Source: Shewanella oneidensis MR-1 (lineage in GTDB: Bacteria > Pseudomonadota > Gammaproteobacteria > Enterobacterales > Shewanellaceae). From it: a DNA stretch of 64,000 nucleotides. Positions 9,914 to 19,564 of the stretch are shown one piece after another (within the stretch, counting starts at the first letter, position 1; each line of letters begins with the position of its first letter). The translations under genes and the position numbers were made by a program. Location of the stretch: assembly GCF_000146165.2 (NCBI RefSeq), contig NC_004347.2, positions 3,703,028 through 3,767,027 on the forward strand. The letters run 5' to 3'. The notes beneath the pieces are model-generated. The model worked only from the letters and a program-made list of their open reading frames with translations, was not told the origin of the DNA and did no database searches.

Positions 9914-11010
9914 TGACTCAAACAAGCACAAAACCTAAGGTTTGGGTATTAGGAAATGGCCAACTCGGTGCCATGCTAACCCATGCAGGTGAGCCGCTGG
10001 CGATTGATGTTCGCGCCGTGGATATAATGACGCCAACGGATGATATTTTACCCCTCGCGCCAAACGATATTATTACCGCCGAACGTGAGCAGTGGCCTGA
10101 ATCCGCCTTAAGCTTACAACTCAGCACCCATCCGCATTTTGTTAACGGCCCAGTCTTTAGCCGTTTAGCCGATCGCTATAGCCAAAAAAGCTTACTCGAT
10201 CAGCTTAACGTCCCAACAGCACCTTGGTCACTCGTTGATGATCACACAAAGGTCGAAACTCTGTATCAAGCGTTTGGCCCAAGAGTTTTAATGAAGCGCC
10301 GCACTGGCGGTTATGATGGCAAAGGTCAGCATTGGCTAAAACAAGCCGAAGCGGGTGATATCCCCCATGATTGGCGCAACTTAGCCATTGCCGAGCAAGC
10401 GATAAACTTCGATGAAGAAGTGTCCTTAGTCGGCGTGCGTACCCGTGAAGGCCAATGCGTGTTTTATCCATTAACACTTAACCTTCATCAAGATGGCATT
10501 TTGATGGCATCGATTGCACCACTGGCACGCTTAGATCATCTGCAAGCCCAAGCCGAAACCATGCTCAGTGCGATTATGCATGAGCTGGAATATGCCGGCG
10601 TGATGGCGATGGAATGCTTCCGTGTTGGCGACAATCTGCTGGTCAACGAGTTAGCCCCGCGGGTACACAACTCCGGCCATTGGACCCAAGCGGGCACCCA
10701 TATGGATCAATTTCAACTGCATTTAAGAGCCTTGTGTGGGATTGCGATTCCACAGCCACAGGTGAACTTTCAATGTGTGATGGTTAATCTGATTGGTATC
10801 GACAACGATCCCCGTTGGTTAAGCTTGCCCAATGCAGAACTCTATTGGTACAACAAAGAAGTACGTCCTGGCCGCAAAGTCGGGCATTTAAATCTTTCGG
10901 TGCCTAATCTGACTGTATTAACAAACAGCATTAGTGCACTACAAACGTGGATGCCAAACCAATATCAAGCACCTCTCGCTTGGATTTTGGCTGAGTTTAC
11001 AAAAAGCTAA
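9913..11010 (+). CDS. purK: N5-carboxyaminoimidazole ribonucleotide synthase
   Basis: PurK (365 aa), an ATP-grasp ligase that carboxylates AIR with bicarbonate to give N5-CAIR, the substrate of PurE. The N terminus VWVLGNGQLGAML, the ATP-grasp glycine loop RTGGYDGKGQHW and the metal-binding NELAPRVHNSGHWT segment are all visible. The ATG overlaps the purE stop by one base. A hairpin at 11026 closes the operon. Nothing is unusual. Confidence 0.97.
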   Translation: MTQTSTKPKVWVLGNGQLGAMLTHAGEPLAIDVRAVDIMTPTDDILPLAPNDIITAEREQWPESALSLQLSTHPHFVNGPVFSRLADRYSQKSLLDQLNVPTAPWSLVDDHTKVETLYQAFGPRVLMKRRTGGYDGKGQHWLKQAEAGDIPHDWRNLAIAEQAINFDEEVSLVGVRTREGQCVFYPLTLNLHQDGILMASIAPLARLDHLQAQAETMLSAIMHELEYAGVMAMECFRVGDNLLVNELAPRVHNSGHWTQAGTHMDQFQLHLRALCGIAIPQPQVNFQCVMVNLIGIDNDPRWLSLPNAELYWYNKEVRPGRKVGHLNLSVPNLTVLTNSISALQTWMPNQYQAPLAWILAEFTKS

Positions 11011-11025
11011 TTTAATAGCGTTCAG

Positions 11026-11067
11026 CACTGATAGGGGGACTAAGTTGTCCCCTTATCAGTGGATTTT
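11026..11067 (+). terminator. Terminator of purEK
   Basis: A 15-bp stem with one mismatch (CACTGATAGGGGGAC / GTCCCCTTATCAGTG), 6-base loop, followed by GGATTTTA. Starts 15 bases after purK. Confidence 0.7.
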
Positions 11068-11158
11068 AATGTTTGTTATATACTTATCATACTCAGCGTG
11101 AATGAGTGATATGGTGATAAAATCAGGCTAGTCGAAGCACGAATAAAGGAACTGCCGA

Positions 11159-12421
11159 GTGAAATTAAGGGATAATTTTAAACGTAAGACTATAGATCGC
11201 TTGGATTATCGCTATCATCTCTTGCTGTTGATTATACCGATAGTCCTCTTTGTTTTATTGTTTGTTTTTAATGCCCCGACAGAAGGCTGGACCATTCTCC
11301 CCCTGCTGTTTGTCTGCCTTATCTATGTCGTTACCTATAGCTTAATTTACTATCTGCATCAGGGGCGTTTAACTCGCCTATGGCAACACTTAGAGCAGGT
11401 TGTCAGTATTAATGATGCCATTTATGAACTTGCCCACCTATCAAGCCAATATAAAAATGAGCATGCATTTCTCGATGCCCTACTCAATAAAGCCGTCTGT
11501 ATTATTAATGGCGCGGAAATGGGCAGCATCATCAAGGTCAGTGAGGATAACCACAAGCTACATTTTGAATCCGTCGTGGGACTCGATCTTAACAAGCTAA
11601 AAAGACTGAACTTTTCCCTTGAACAATCCTTCGAGTATCGACTCACCAAGGGTAAATGTGACCGTGTAGTGGTCGTGGATGATATGAAAAATATCAATGC
11701 CGCAAGCACACTAACAAATGAACAACAGCAGGTACTGCTTACAGCAGCCAAGCAACCAATACGCTCCACACTCTCCAGCCCAATACGAATTGATGGCAAA
11801 CTTTACGGCATGCTTAACCTCGACAGCAGCAGCGTTGGCGCCTTTAACGACTACGACCGTAATTTGGTCTCCATCCTCACCCATGAGGCCAGCAACGCCA
11901 TTGCCTTGTATCAAAAGTCGCTGCAAATCACCAAGCTCGCCAATTTCGATAACCTAACAGGGCTCTATAACCGCAAAAACTTTGAAGATGCCTTACAGCA
12001 TTGGCAGCCGAAGGCTCATTTAGGCAGCTTTTTAGTGATTATTGATATGGATAATCTCAAAATTATCAATGATCAACAGGGGCATCAGGTCGGCGATGTG
12101 GCAATAAAAGAAGTCGCTAAAACAATCCTAGGTTTCTGGAAACACAAAGGCATTATCTCTCGGTTTGGTGGTGATGAGTTTGTAGCCCTATGCCATGGCC
12201 CGCTTGAACTAATCGAAAACGATCTGGATGCCATGCGCCTTAAGTTACATCATGAATCGCCCCTAAATCTCAATTTTAGTGTGGGCATCGCCCCCTACGA
12301 TAATGATTGGGCTAAGTCTTTTAAACAGGCTGATAATGCGATGTATGAGCAAAAGCGCGGTAAAAAACAGGCCGTTAATGCACTCAAAGCCATTGTGGCC
12401 AATAATCAGCTGCCGCAATAA
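11159..12421 (+). CDS. Membrane GAF-GGDEF diguanylate cyclase
   Basis: A 420-aa protein predicted to make cyclic di-GMP. Two N-terminal membrane spans (about residues 20-40 and 47-68) are followed by a GAF-like sensor domain (about 85-240) and a GGDEF domain with an intact active-site motif RFGGDEF (about 335-341). No RxxD inhibitory site precedes it (the residues there are KHKG), so product inhibition through the usual I-site is not expected. The start is GTG with AAGGA 8 bases upstream. It is a single gene between purEK and a converging lipoprotein gene; the signal sensed by the GAF domain is unknown. Confidence 0.92.
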   Translation: MKLRDNFKRKTIDRLDYRYHLLLLIIPIVLFVLLFVFNAPTEGWTILPLLFVCLIYVVTYSLIYYLHQGRLTRLWQHLEQVVSINDAIYELAHLSSQYKNEHAFLDALLNKAVCIINGAEMGSIIKVSEDNHKLHFESVVGLDLNKLKRLNFSLEQSFEYRLTKGKCDRVVVVDDMKNINAASTLTNEQQQVLLTAAKQPIRSTLSSPIRIDGKLYGMLNLDSSSVGAFNDYDRNLVSILTHEASNAIALYQKSLQITKLANFDNLTGLYNRKNFEDALQHWQPKAHLGSFLVIIDMDNLKIINDQQGHQVGDVAIKEVAKTILGFWKHKGIISRFGGDEFVALCHGPLELIENDLDAMRLKLHHESPLNLNFSVGIAPYDNDWAKSFKQADNAMYEQKRGKKQAVNALKAIVANNQLPQ

Positions 12422-12472
12422 GCATTCGGCAACAGCTTATAGTCAATAAGTTCCTAGTGCATGGGCGCAAGG

Positions 12473-13090
12473 TTAATCAAAAAATAAGCGCCGCAGCCAA
12501 GAGGAGTCTAAATCTTTCTGACAGGTTTTATATTGCGCCGCGTAACGCTTCGCTCTGTCATCGACCTTAGCGGCAACCTTCACTAACCATGCCTTAGACT
12601 TATAAGAGCCCCGACGATAACCTCCCCAACCTTCGTGATAATTGAGGTATTGCGCTCTCGCATCCCACTTAGAAATCCCATTGATTTTATTGGTCTTATA
12701 AATAAACCAGCCCATAAAATCTATAGCATCATCAAAATTACTGCGCGATGACCAACTGTTCCCCGTCTCGCGAACATAGTCGTCCCATGTCATAGATTTT
12801 GCCTGCGCATAACCATAGGCATCACTGGCACGTCCAATGGGAATAAAGCCTAAGAAGTACTCCATCGGCGGCGCCGCATTATGTTTAAACGAGCTTTCTT
12901 GATACATCATCGCCAGAGGTACATGCACTGGTACACCCCATTTATCGCGGGTATCCTTTGCGGCTTCATACCATGAACGATGTTCTTGGAAAATATCGCA
13001 AATGTTTTCAGGAGATTTAGGCGGAGAAGTGGCGCAGCCAGACAGTAAACCTATGGATGTACATAACAGAGTTGTCGAAAGCCAATTCAT
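12473..13090 (-). CDS. SLT-type transglycosylase-like lipoprotein
   Basis: A 205-aa lipoprotein (signal ending LLSGCATS) with a lysozyme-like SLT fold signature: the putative catalytic glutamate in AMMYQESSFKHNA, then DAYGYAQAKSMTWDDY and a Tyr/Gly-rich tail (YLNYHEGWGGY). It is expected to cleave, or at least bind, peptidoglycan from the inner leaflet of the outer membrane. Compact compared with MltC or Slt proteins. It converges on the GGDEF gene with about 50 bases between stops and no clear terminator. Catalytic activity is inferred from the motif only. Confidence 0.82.
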   Translation of the reverse strand: MNWLSTTLLCTSIGLLSGCATSPPKSPENICDIFQEHRSWYEAAKDTRDKWGVPVHVPLAMMYQESSFKHNAAPPMEYFLGFIPIGRASDAYGYAQAKSMTWDDYVRETGNSWSSRSNFDDAIDFMGWFIYKTNKINGISKWDARAQYLNYHEGWGGYRRGSYKSKAWLVKVAAKVDDRAKRYAAQYKTCQKDLDSSWLRRLFFD

Positions 13091-13193
13091 GAAGCGCTTA
13101 TTCTCCCAAGTAATAAAAACGGCTCATCATCGCACAGTAGTAGAATACGCCAAAGCCTCAAATCTGTTTTTGGCGTCAAAATCACTTAAGCGC

Positions 13194-13464
13194 CTAATAC
13201 CAATCACATTAAATATCTAATCAGTTCAGAGCCTCACAGGCATCTCAATCCAAGGCGCATTGACGAAGAAATGGTTATTCCCTTTTAAGTCAATGTAACA
13301 CGGGAGTGAGATGCCTGTGAGGCTCCCGAAGGGCGGGGTTGAACGGGCTTTATACTGCGTTTAAGGCTTTCGACAGAGCGCCACTATGCCTTCAAGCCTT
13401 CGCCTTGTCTAAAGCCCGTTTAACTCCCGCTGAATGAACAGATATTTAATACGATTGGTATAAG
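13194..13464. mobile_element. MITE-like palindromic element, about 270 bp
   Basis: Imperfect terminal inverted repeats bound a non-coding block: left TAATACCAATC(AC)ATTAAATATCT, right its complement ending GATTGGTATAAG. Inside are a perfect 19-bp inverted pair (13229-13247 / 13307-13325, GAGCCTCACAGGCATCTCA) and a second nested pair (AACGGGCTTTA near 13342 / TAAAGCCCGTT near 13411), so the whole element folds. It carries no gene and fills the 420-base gap between two lipoprotein genes. Transposase source unknown. Confidence 0.7.
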
Positions 13465-13512
13465 TTCAGGCAACACTCATTAGCAGAAATGACAATCCAT
13501 TGTTAACACAAG

Positions 13513-13956
13513 CTATTTTGTTTCAGGACTCAAATCAAACTGACAGTCATGATTTTCTTGCTGCCACACACCGGGCTCCCAATAGTTAGTATCTTTACCC
13601 ATGTAGCGTTTATCCGTGTGGAATAATGCTCCTATGTGGTAACGCTGGTGCCCTTCCACCATTAATGTGAAGGTTTTTGGCGTTCGTGCACTGAGGGACA
13701 CCCCAAGCGATGGAGCATCAATCAACTCGGCAACGGTAAACTCATATTCCCCAGGTGCTAATTGATAATTAGGCTTTGAGACCACAGGCTTACCATCTAG
13801 ATGAGTCACCACCACTCGATACCAATGGGTACTAGCATCGGGTTGCAAATAGCCCGATACCGTACCACAACTTAAATCATCTTCAGGGGATGAAGCGCAA
13901 CCAGAGAGTAACGCAGTAGACCCAAGCAAACTGGCAGCGAGAATAAATGTCCGCAT
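13513..13956 (-). CDS. Small conserved lipoprotein downstream of gshA
   Basis: A 147-aa outer-envelope lipoprotein with a standard signal (MRTFILAASL to LLSGCASS) and a beta-rich body containing three cysteines after the lipid-anchored one. I do not recognise a named family. It directly follows gshA: an ATG at 13974 overlaps the gshA stop (TAATG), but ATG 13956 is preferred because AAGGTG precedes it and the signal peptide starts there. Either way translation is likely coupled to gshA. Function unknown. Confidence 0.72.
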   Translation of the reverse strand: MRTFILAASLLGSTALLSGCASSPEDDLSCGTVSGYLQPDASTHWYRVVVTHLDGKPVVSKPNYQLAPGEYEFTVAELIDAPSLGVSLSARTPKTFTLMVEGHQRYHIGALFHTDKRYMGKDTNYWEPGVWQQENHDCQFDLSPETK

Positions 13957-13973
13957 CTTCACACCTTGACTCA

Positions 13974-15545
13974 TTAGGCTGGCGCACCGAAATAGTCAGT
14001 CAGATAATCATCTAAGGATACCGCGCTCTGTGCAGCCTCTAATTCCACTTGTTTGGCTAACGAACTTTGCGCCTCAGCGTCATAATCACTTGCTGCTTCT
14101 GAGGATAATGGGTAATCGATGAAATATTGATGGTATTGCTGTGCCAAAGACATCACCCACTGCCCATGATCTTGCCCTTTAGTAACCAATTGCTGAAGAA
14201 CTTGGCCAGACAAGGTTTTCTGCGGATCAACCACAGCGTCTCGCCAATGGGCTAAGGCTGCTTGATAAGCATTCGTTTCACCGTCGAGTAATACTGCCAG
14301 TGACGATAAGTTATCAAATAGCTCCAAGAGCCATGTCTGTAATGATAATGTTCCCGTTGCCGTGTGCAGCTCGAGTCCGGGCTTACGTCCCTCAAGTACC
14401 ACTGACTTTAAGTTGGCGCTTAATCGTGCCTCTTCAGCGGCATCTGACTTAGGTGATGGTGTTAGTAAACAATAGAGTAAGAATAAGTCGAGGAAGCGCA
14501 CTTGGCTTGCCTCAATCCCAATAGGGCTAAAGGGATTGACATCTAATGCACGCACCTCAATATATTCCACCCCAGCGCGAGCAAGGGCCTCAGAGGGTTT
14601 CTCACCACTTTTTGTCACCCGTTTAGCACGGATGGGTGAGTAAAATTCGTTCTCAATTTGCAGCACGTTAGCATTGAGTTGACGATATTCACCATCAACC
14701 TTAACGCCAATATTGGCAAAGTTTGCCGATGGCATCTTAATCGCAGCTCGAATCCCCGCAAGATACTCTGGCAGGGAGTTGTAGCTGATATTGAGGTCGG
14801 CCTGCTCTTTATTGGTATACCCCAGATCGCTCATCCGCAGCGACGTTGCATAGGGTAAATACAAAGTGCCTCGTCCCGACTTCTCAAAGCGTAAATCGGT
14901 TTTTTGGCCTTTGATAAACGAGTTACACAGCGCTGGTGAAGCACCAAACAGATAAGGTAAGACCCAAACTAAACGGCGATAATTACGGATAAGACCAAAG
15001 TAAGACTCTGAAATAAAGTCATCAAAGCTCAAGCTTTTATCGCTCAGTTCATAGAGACTTTGCCACAGTTCTTGCGACACCGAAAAGTTAAAATGCACCC
15101 CAGAGATAATCTGCATGAGGGCGCCATAACGGTAAGTTAAGCCCTTACGATACAAGGTTTTCATCTTACCTGTATTAGATGTTCCGTACCGAGCAATGGG
15201 GATATTCGCCTCATCTTTAACATAGCAGGGCATGCTGACAGGCCACAGCCGCTGCCCATGCAAATGGCGCACACTGTAGGCATGGGTCTCAGTTAATCCC
15301 TGCAATAGCGACTCAACCTGATGATTAACAGGCGTAATAAATTCAAGCAGCGCTTCACTGTAGTCCGTCGTAATACGCGAGTGGGTTAATGCCGACCCCA
15401 ACTCGAGGGGATGACCATCTAGCGCTAAGTAACCAGACTCATCAATACGCAACGCTTCACGCTCAATTCCACGTAACATGCCAAGAAGTGCGGCGCGCCC
15501 TTGAGCGTCCGAGAAATGTTGTACTAATTCATTGAATGGCTTCAA
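13974..15545 (-). CDS. gshA: Glutamate--cysteine ligase
   Basis: GshA (523 aa), the ATP-dependent first and rate-limiting step of glutathione synthesis, cytoplasmic. GIEREALRID, the IT(T)DYSEALLEFITP segment and YGALMQIISGVHFNFS are characteristic of the gammaproteobacterial enzyme. The frame is open to 15728, but that extension does not look like GshA. TTG 15545 (MKPFNELVQHF) with GAGAAG upstream gives the expected length; E. coli gshA also uses TTG. The gene is followed in an overlapping arrangement by a small lipoprotein gene. An 8-10 bp inverted repeat upstream (15796-15829) has no known role. Confidence 0.9.
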   Translation of the reverse strand: MKPFNELVQHFSDAQGRAALLGMLRGIEREALRIDESGYLALDGHPLELGSALTHSRITTDYSEALLEFITPVNHQVESLLQGLTETHAYSVRHLHGQRLWPVSMPCYVKDEANIPIARYGTSNTGKMKTLYRKGLTYRYGALMQIISGVHFNFSVSQELWQSLYELSDKSLSFDDFISESYFGLIRNYRRLVWVLPYLFGASPALCNSFIKGQKTDLRFEKSGRGTLYLPYATSLRMSDLGYTNKEQADLNISYNSLPEYLAGIRAAIKMPSANFANIGVKVDGEYRQLNANVLQIENEFYSPIRAKRVTKSGEKPSEALARAGVEYIEVRALDVNPFSPIGIEASQVRFLDLFLLYCLLTPSPKSDAAEEARLSANLKSVVLEGRKPGLELHTATGTLSLQTWLLELFDNLSSLAVLLDGETNAYQAALAHWRDAVVDPQKTLSGQVLQQLVTKGQDHGQWVMSLAQQYHQYFIDYPLSSEAASDYDAEAQSSLAKQVELEAAQSAVSLDDYLTDYFGAPA

Positions 15546-15860
15546 TTTGCGCTTCTCTGGTTGGTTATTCGCTATCGCGACAAGGTTAACAGTAAGACCT
15601 TTATTTTGAGGCTTATCTTTCAAAATACACTTCAAAATAAATCTAAATCTGTCCATGGGACAAGCCAAGTTACATTCTTCTGCCATTAAACACAGACGGT
15701 GACAGCTAATGCTGCCACCGTCTTGCAATCTAACACTTTAGACTAGCAGCCACGTTGTGCTACACAATTAGCTTGTCAGCAATTTATGCCCAACTAACCT
15801 AAAGAGGTTGAAACTTGTATCTTTAGGTTTATTGGGTGTATATAAGGCCAAAAAGCTAAT

Positions 15861-18692
15861 TTACAATACTAAAGTTTCAATTGGATAGCCTAAAGTTGCT
15901 AAATCCGCTTCAATTTTAGCCTTATCACCAACAACTAAGATAATCATTTTCGAGATATCTAGCTCGGAAGCCGCGAGGGCATTGAGTTCATCTTTTGTTA
16001 CAGTATTTATAATTTTGTCCTGCTCGGTAGTAAAATCTTGGCTCAATTGATAGCGCTGGATCATCCGCATAAAACCCGCCTTCTGATAAGGCGTCTCATA
16101 ATCCAGTGCCTGCCCTTGGGAGACCGAGTTTCGCATAAAGGTAAGCTCGGTATCTGTCATTCCTTGTTGCTGATATGCTTTGATTTCATTAATGAATTCA
16201 TTTACGGCTTTGGCTGTTACATCGGTACGAACATCACTTGAGGCGATAAACTCACCTACTTCCCCCGTACCCGAAAAGTTTGTACGAGCCCCATAGGTAT
16301 AGCCCTTATTCTCACGTAGGTTAAGGTTAATACGGCTATTAAAAGCCCCACCAAGCGGGTAGTTCATTAAATACGATTTAAAATAATTACCTGTTGCATC
16401 ATAGGGTAAGGCACGTTTCGCTATATTGATCACCGACTGAGCAGCCCCCGGCTTATCAATCAGGTAAATGATCCCCCCTTTAAGCGCAGGGAATGATTTG
16501 AGCGGCGGCAATACGCTAGCCTCACCTTGCCATTGGCTTAATCCTGCAAGTTTTGGTAACAACGCAGTTTCGGGAAGATTCGCCACGGTAATGATTTTGG
16601 CATTAGCACCACGGTATTGCTCGGCATAAAACGCCTGCACATCCGCGAGTGTCAGTGCCGCGACTGAATCTAAGGTCCCCGTATCACTGACCCCAAGGGC
16701 GTTATTATTACCATAGAGCAAGCTATACAGCGCCGCACTGGCCTGATAACTCGGATTCGACTGCATATGCTGAATTTGCTGGAGTTGTTGCTGCTTCACC
16801 CGAGCAAAATCAGCCTCATTGAAGGCTGGTTCAAACAGCTTTTCTTCTAAAATGGCTAAGGTTTCATCCAAATGCTCAGTGAGCGCAGAGACCTTAATCG
16901 TGCTTTGATACTCCGATGCACTAAAATCGACCGTGCTGCCTAACACCTCGAGCGCCTGCGACAATTGCTCGCTGCTACGTTTTTGGGTCGATTCATTGAG
17001 CATTTCTGCGGTTAAACTTGCCAGTCCCGCCTTTTCGACGGGGACTAATCGATGACCACCATTAAGATAAATCACCAACTCAACTGTTGGAGTCTCAATG
17101 CTTTGAGTGCCCATCACTTCAATGCCGTTGGCTAACTTGCTGGTCCAGATTTGCGGCACTTTAAGCACAGACGCGGCACCCGTTGCGGGCATTTTTGAAC
17201 GATCAAAGCTTGAAACCAATTTAGCGTTAGGCAATTCACCTTCAACCGCCGTTTGGGCGACTGGCAGCATTTGCGCAATGAAGTTATCAGGATGGGCAAC
17301 TAACGCAGTCATCCCCTGCGGCACCACACTCATCACCACCATAGGTTTGTCTTTGATGTATTTTTTAAATACGCGCATCACATCGTCTTTAGTAACGTTA
17401 GCGTAACGAGCAAGGTCGGAAGCAATCTTATTGGGCTTACCAAACAGGGTTTGATTAAGCGCCAAGTTAGACACTTTACCTTTGACACTTTGCAGACCAA
17501 AAATGGTATCGGCCTCAAATTGCACTTTGACTTTTTGCAAATCGTCGTCGGTCACACCGCGCTGCTCAAACTCATTAATCGAGGCTAAAATGCGCTGCTC
17601 AAGTTCGGCAAGGGTAACCCCTTTTTGCGGATTGGCTAAGGCATAAATCGACATCTGACACGCCAACTCTTGACAGGGTTGGCTCACACTAGCCTGCACA
17701 GCATAGCCATCTTTGACCAAATTTTTATAGACTAAAGAGGTTTTACCGCCGCCCAAAATGTTAGCTAACAAATCCAGCGCCGCCTCATCGGGATGGTTGG
17801 CATACACAGTCGGAAAACCAATACGGATCAAGGGTAAATGTACGTTATCTTCCATTGAGAGATAACGCGTTTTATCAATCGTAACTAAGGTCTTAGGCTC
17901 GGGCTGAACCTCTGGACCACGGGGAATTTCACCAAAGTATTTATTGACCCAAGCCAAGGCTTGCAGCTCATCGAAATCACCACCAATGGTCAGTGTGGCA
18001 TTATTAGGACCGTACCAACGCTGGAAAAAGTGCTTCACATCATCCACTGTCGCGCGGTTAAGATCCTCTGGCCAGCCAATCACAGGCCAAGAGTATGGAT
18101 GCCCGACAGGGAACATGGCCTGATTAAAGCGCTCGCTCATTCGACCATAGGGTTGATTATCAATCCGCTGAGCGCGCTCATTTTTTACCGTCTCGCGCTG
18201 TACTTCAAATTTTTCACTGGTCAGTGCTGGCAATAAAAAGCCCATACGGTCAGACTCAAGCCAGAGCATTTTCTCAAGCTGATTGTTGGGCACGGTTTCA
18301 AAATAGTTGGTTCTATCGGTATTGGTGGAGCCATTAAGCGTGCCGCCCGCCTCAGTCACCACCTCAAAATGTTGCTCATCGGCAACATGCTCCGAACCTT
18401 GGAACATCATATGTTCAAACAAATGGGCGAACCCAGAGCGACCAGCGAGTTCACGGGCTGAGCCGACATGATAGGTCACATCGACGTGTACTAAAGGATC
18501 TGAGCGATCCTGATGCAAAATCACGGTAAGGCCATTGGCAAGCTGATATTTTTTATAGGGAATACCGACTTGAGAGTCCGTCAATTGCACATTTTCAATT
18601 AACGTTACGCCTGCGGGTAATTTGGTTGAGGTTTCGGTGGCACAACCTGCAAGAGCCGCGGAAATCGCGACGGCTAATATCCATCTTTTCAA
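15861..18692 (-). CDS. M16 family zinc metallopeptidase lipoprotein (tandem)
   Basis: A 943-aa periplasmic, lipid-anchored (AALAGCATE) pitrilysin/insulinase-like protease with the inverted zinc motif HLFEH at about 90-94 and the third ligand glutamate in ETVKNERAQR. It has two M16 halves; the second (from about residue 500) lacks the motif, as usual in fused AB proteins. Substrates are probably peptides. TTG 18692 is preferred because AAGGGG lies 6 bases upstream; ATG 18710 (six codons longer) has no ribosome site. A single gene without obvious operon partners. Confidence 0.9.
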   Translation of the reverse strand: MKRWILAVAISAALAGCATETSTKLPAGVTLIENVQLTDSQVGIPYKKYQLANGLTVILHQDRSDPLVHVDVTYHVGSARELAGRSGFAHLFEHMMFQGSEHVADEQHFEVVTEAGGTLNGSTNTDRTNYFETVPNNQLEKMLWLESDRMGFLLPALTSEKFEVQRETVKNERAQRIDNQPYGRMSERFNQAMFPVGHPYSWPVIGWPEDLNRATVDDVKHFFQRWYGPNNATLTIGGDFDELQALAWVNKYFGEIPRGPEVQPEPKTLVTIDKTRYLSMEDNVHLPLIRIGFPTVYANHPDEAALDLLANILGGGKTSLVYKNLVKDGYAVQASVSQPCQELACQMSIYALANPQKGVTLAELEQRILASINEFEQRGVTDDDLQKVKVQFEADTIFGLQSVKGKVSNLALNQTLFGKPNKIASDLARYANVTKDDVMRVFKKYIKDKPMVVMSVVPQGMTALVAHPDNFIAQMLPVAQTAVEGELPNAKLVSSFDRSKMPATGAASVLKVPQIWTSKLANGIEVMGTQSIETPTVELVIYLNGGHRLVPVEKAGLASLTAEMLNESTQKRSSEQLSQALEVLGSTVDFSASEYQSTIKVSALTEHLDETLAILEEKLFEPAFNEADFARVKQQQLQQIQHMQSNPSYQASAALYSLLYGNNNALGVSDTGTLDSVAALTLADVQAFYAEQYRGANAKIITVANLPETALLPKLAGLSQWQGEASVLPPLKSFPALKGGIIYLIDKPGAAQSVINIAKRALPYDATGNYFKSYLMNYPLGGAFNSRINLNLRENKGYTYGARTNFSGTGEVGEFIASSDVRTDVTAKAVNEFINEIKAYQQQGMTDTELTFMRNSVSQGQALDYETPYQKAGFMRMIQRYQLSQDFTTEQDKIINTVTKDELNALAASELDISKMIILVVGDKAKIEADLATLGYPIETLVL

Positions 18693-18851
18693 AGTATTCC
18701 CCTTATACATAAATGGGCTAAAAAATTAGTCCCAGCTCAAAGCGCACTACTAATAATCAGTTAAGACTCTAAAGTCACAGTAAAGTTCCAAGCAATACAA
18801 TGACTTCCTTTGCTAAGCTACGCCACTTTAACCGAACAGCCCGTTAAAAAA

Positions 18852-19277
18852 TCAACCAAGCCAATGTAATGTTGCAGCGGCAACTACAAGATAACGAACG
18901 GTTTTACCGATAAAAATCACGATTAATGCGAGTCGCATTGGGAGCTTTAACCAACCAGCTAATAAGCATAAGACATCCCCGATAATCGGTGCCCACGACA
19001 GTAATAGTGACCACACACCATAACGCTCAATTAACGTTAACGCTTTAGCGTGTTTGCCCTCACTCAACGCCTCTGGGGATTTAGCAAACCGCCCTAAACG
19101 CCCGAGATAAAAACTCGTCATCGCCCCTAAGGTATTACCCATACTGGCTACGGCGACTAATGATAGCCAGGCTTGCGGGACTTTATTTAACAGGCCGACC
19201 AGTAAAACTTCAGATCCCCCCGGTAACAAGGTGGCCGCCAAAAAGGCCCCCGAAAACATGATAATCAAGTCAGACAT
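18852..19277 (-). CDS. yqaA: YqaA family (DedA/VTT-like) membrane protein
   Basis: A 141-aa inner-membrane protein with 4 hydrophobic segments, resembling YqaA of the SNARE-associated/VTT (DedA) superfamily. The family signature region GNTLGAMTSFYLGR (about 47-60) and the LLSWAPIIGDVLCLLAGWLK segment (about 91-110) are present. DedA-type proteins are linked to lipid-carrier or membrane homeostasis, but YqaA itself is uncharacterised. Length is normal for the short YqaA type. It is divergent from the symporter gene at 19565. Confidence 0.85.
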   Translation of the reverse strand: MSDLIIMFSGAFLAATLLPGGSEVLLVGLLNKVPQAWLSLVAVASMGNTLGAMTSFYLGRLGRFAKSPEALSEGKHAKALTLIERYGVWSLLLSWAPIIGDVLCLLAGWLKLPMRLALIVIFIGKTVRYLVVAAATLHWLG

Positions 19278-19564
19278 AAAAGCTTACTCTATGAAATTAA
19301 TAATTTTTTACATTAAATATTTGGCTGCAACCTTAGCGTTAAAACGATGTAATAACCAACCATTTCACAACAAACTCATTTATCACAATAAGTTATAAGA
19401 AAATCGGTTTGTTATAACCCTATCACTACCGATACAATGTTTTTAATGGCAGAAATTGTCCTGTACCTGACGCGCCACTTGGTATAAGTTCATTCACTTC
19501 AAGTGGATGCACATACTAGCATCTCAGGTCTATGGGCTTGTAATGATATATTTTTGGAAAACGC

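Noticed and set aside
15796..15829. Inverted repeat AACCTAAAGA / TCTTTAGGTT between gshA and the M16 gene as a terminator
   Set aside because: Stem is AT-rich with a 14-base loop and no T run on the minus strand; left as an unexplained repeat.
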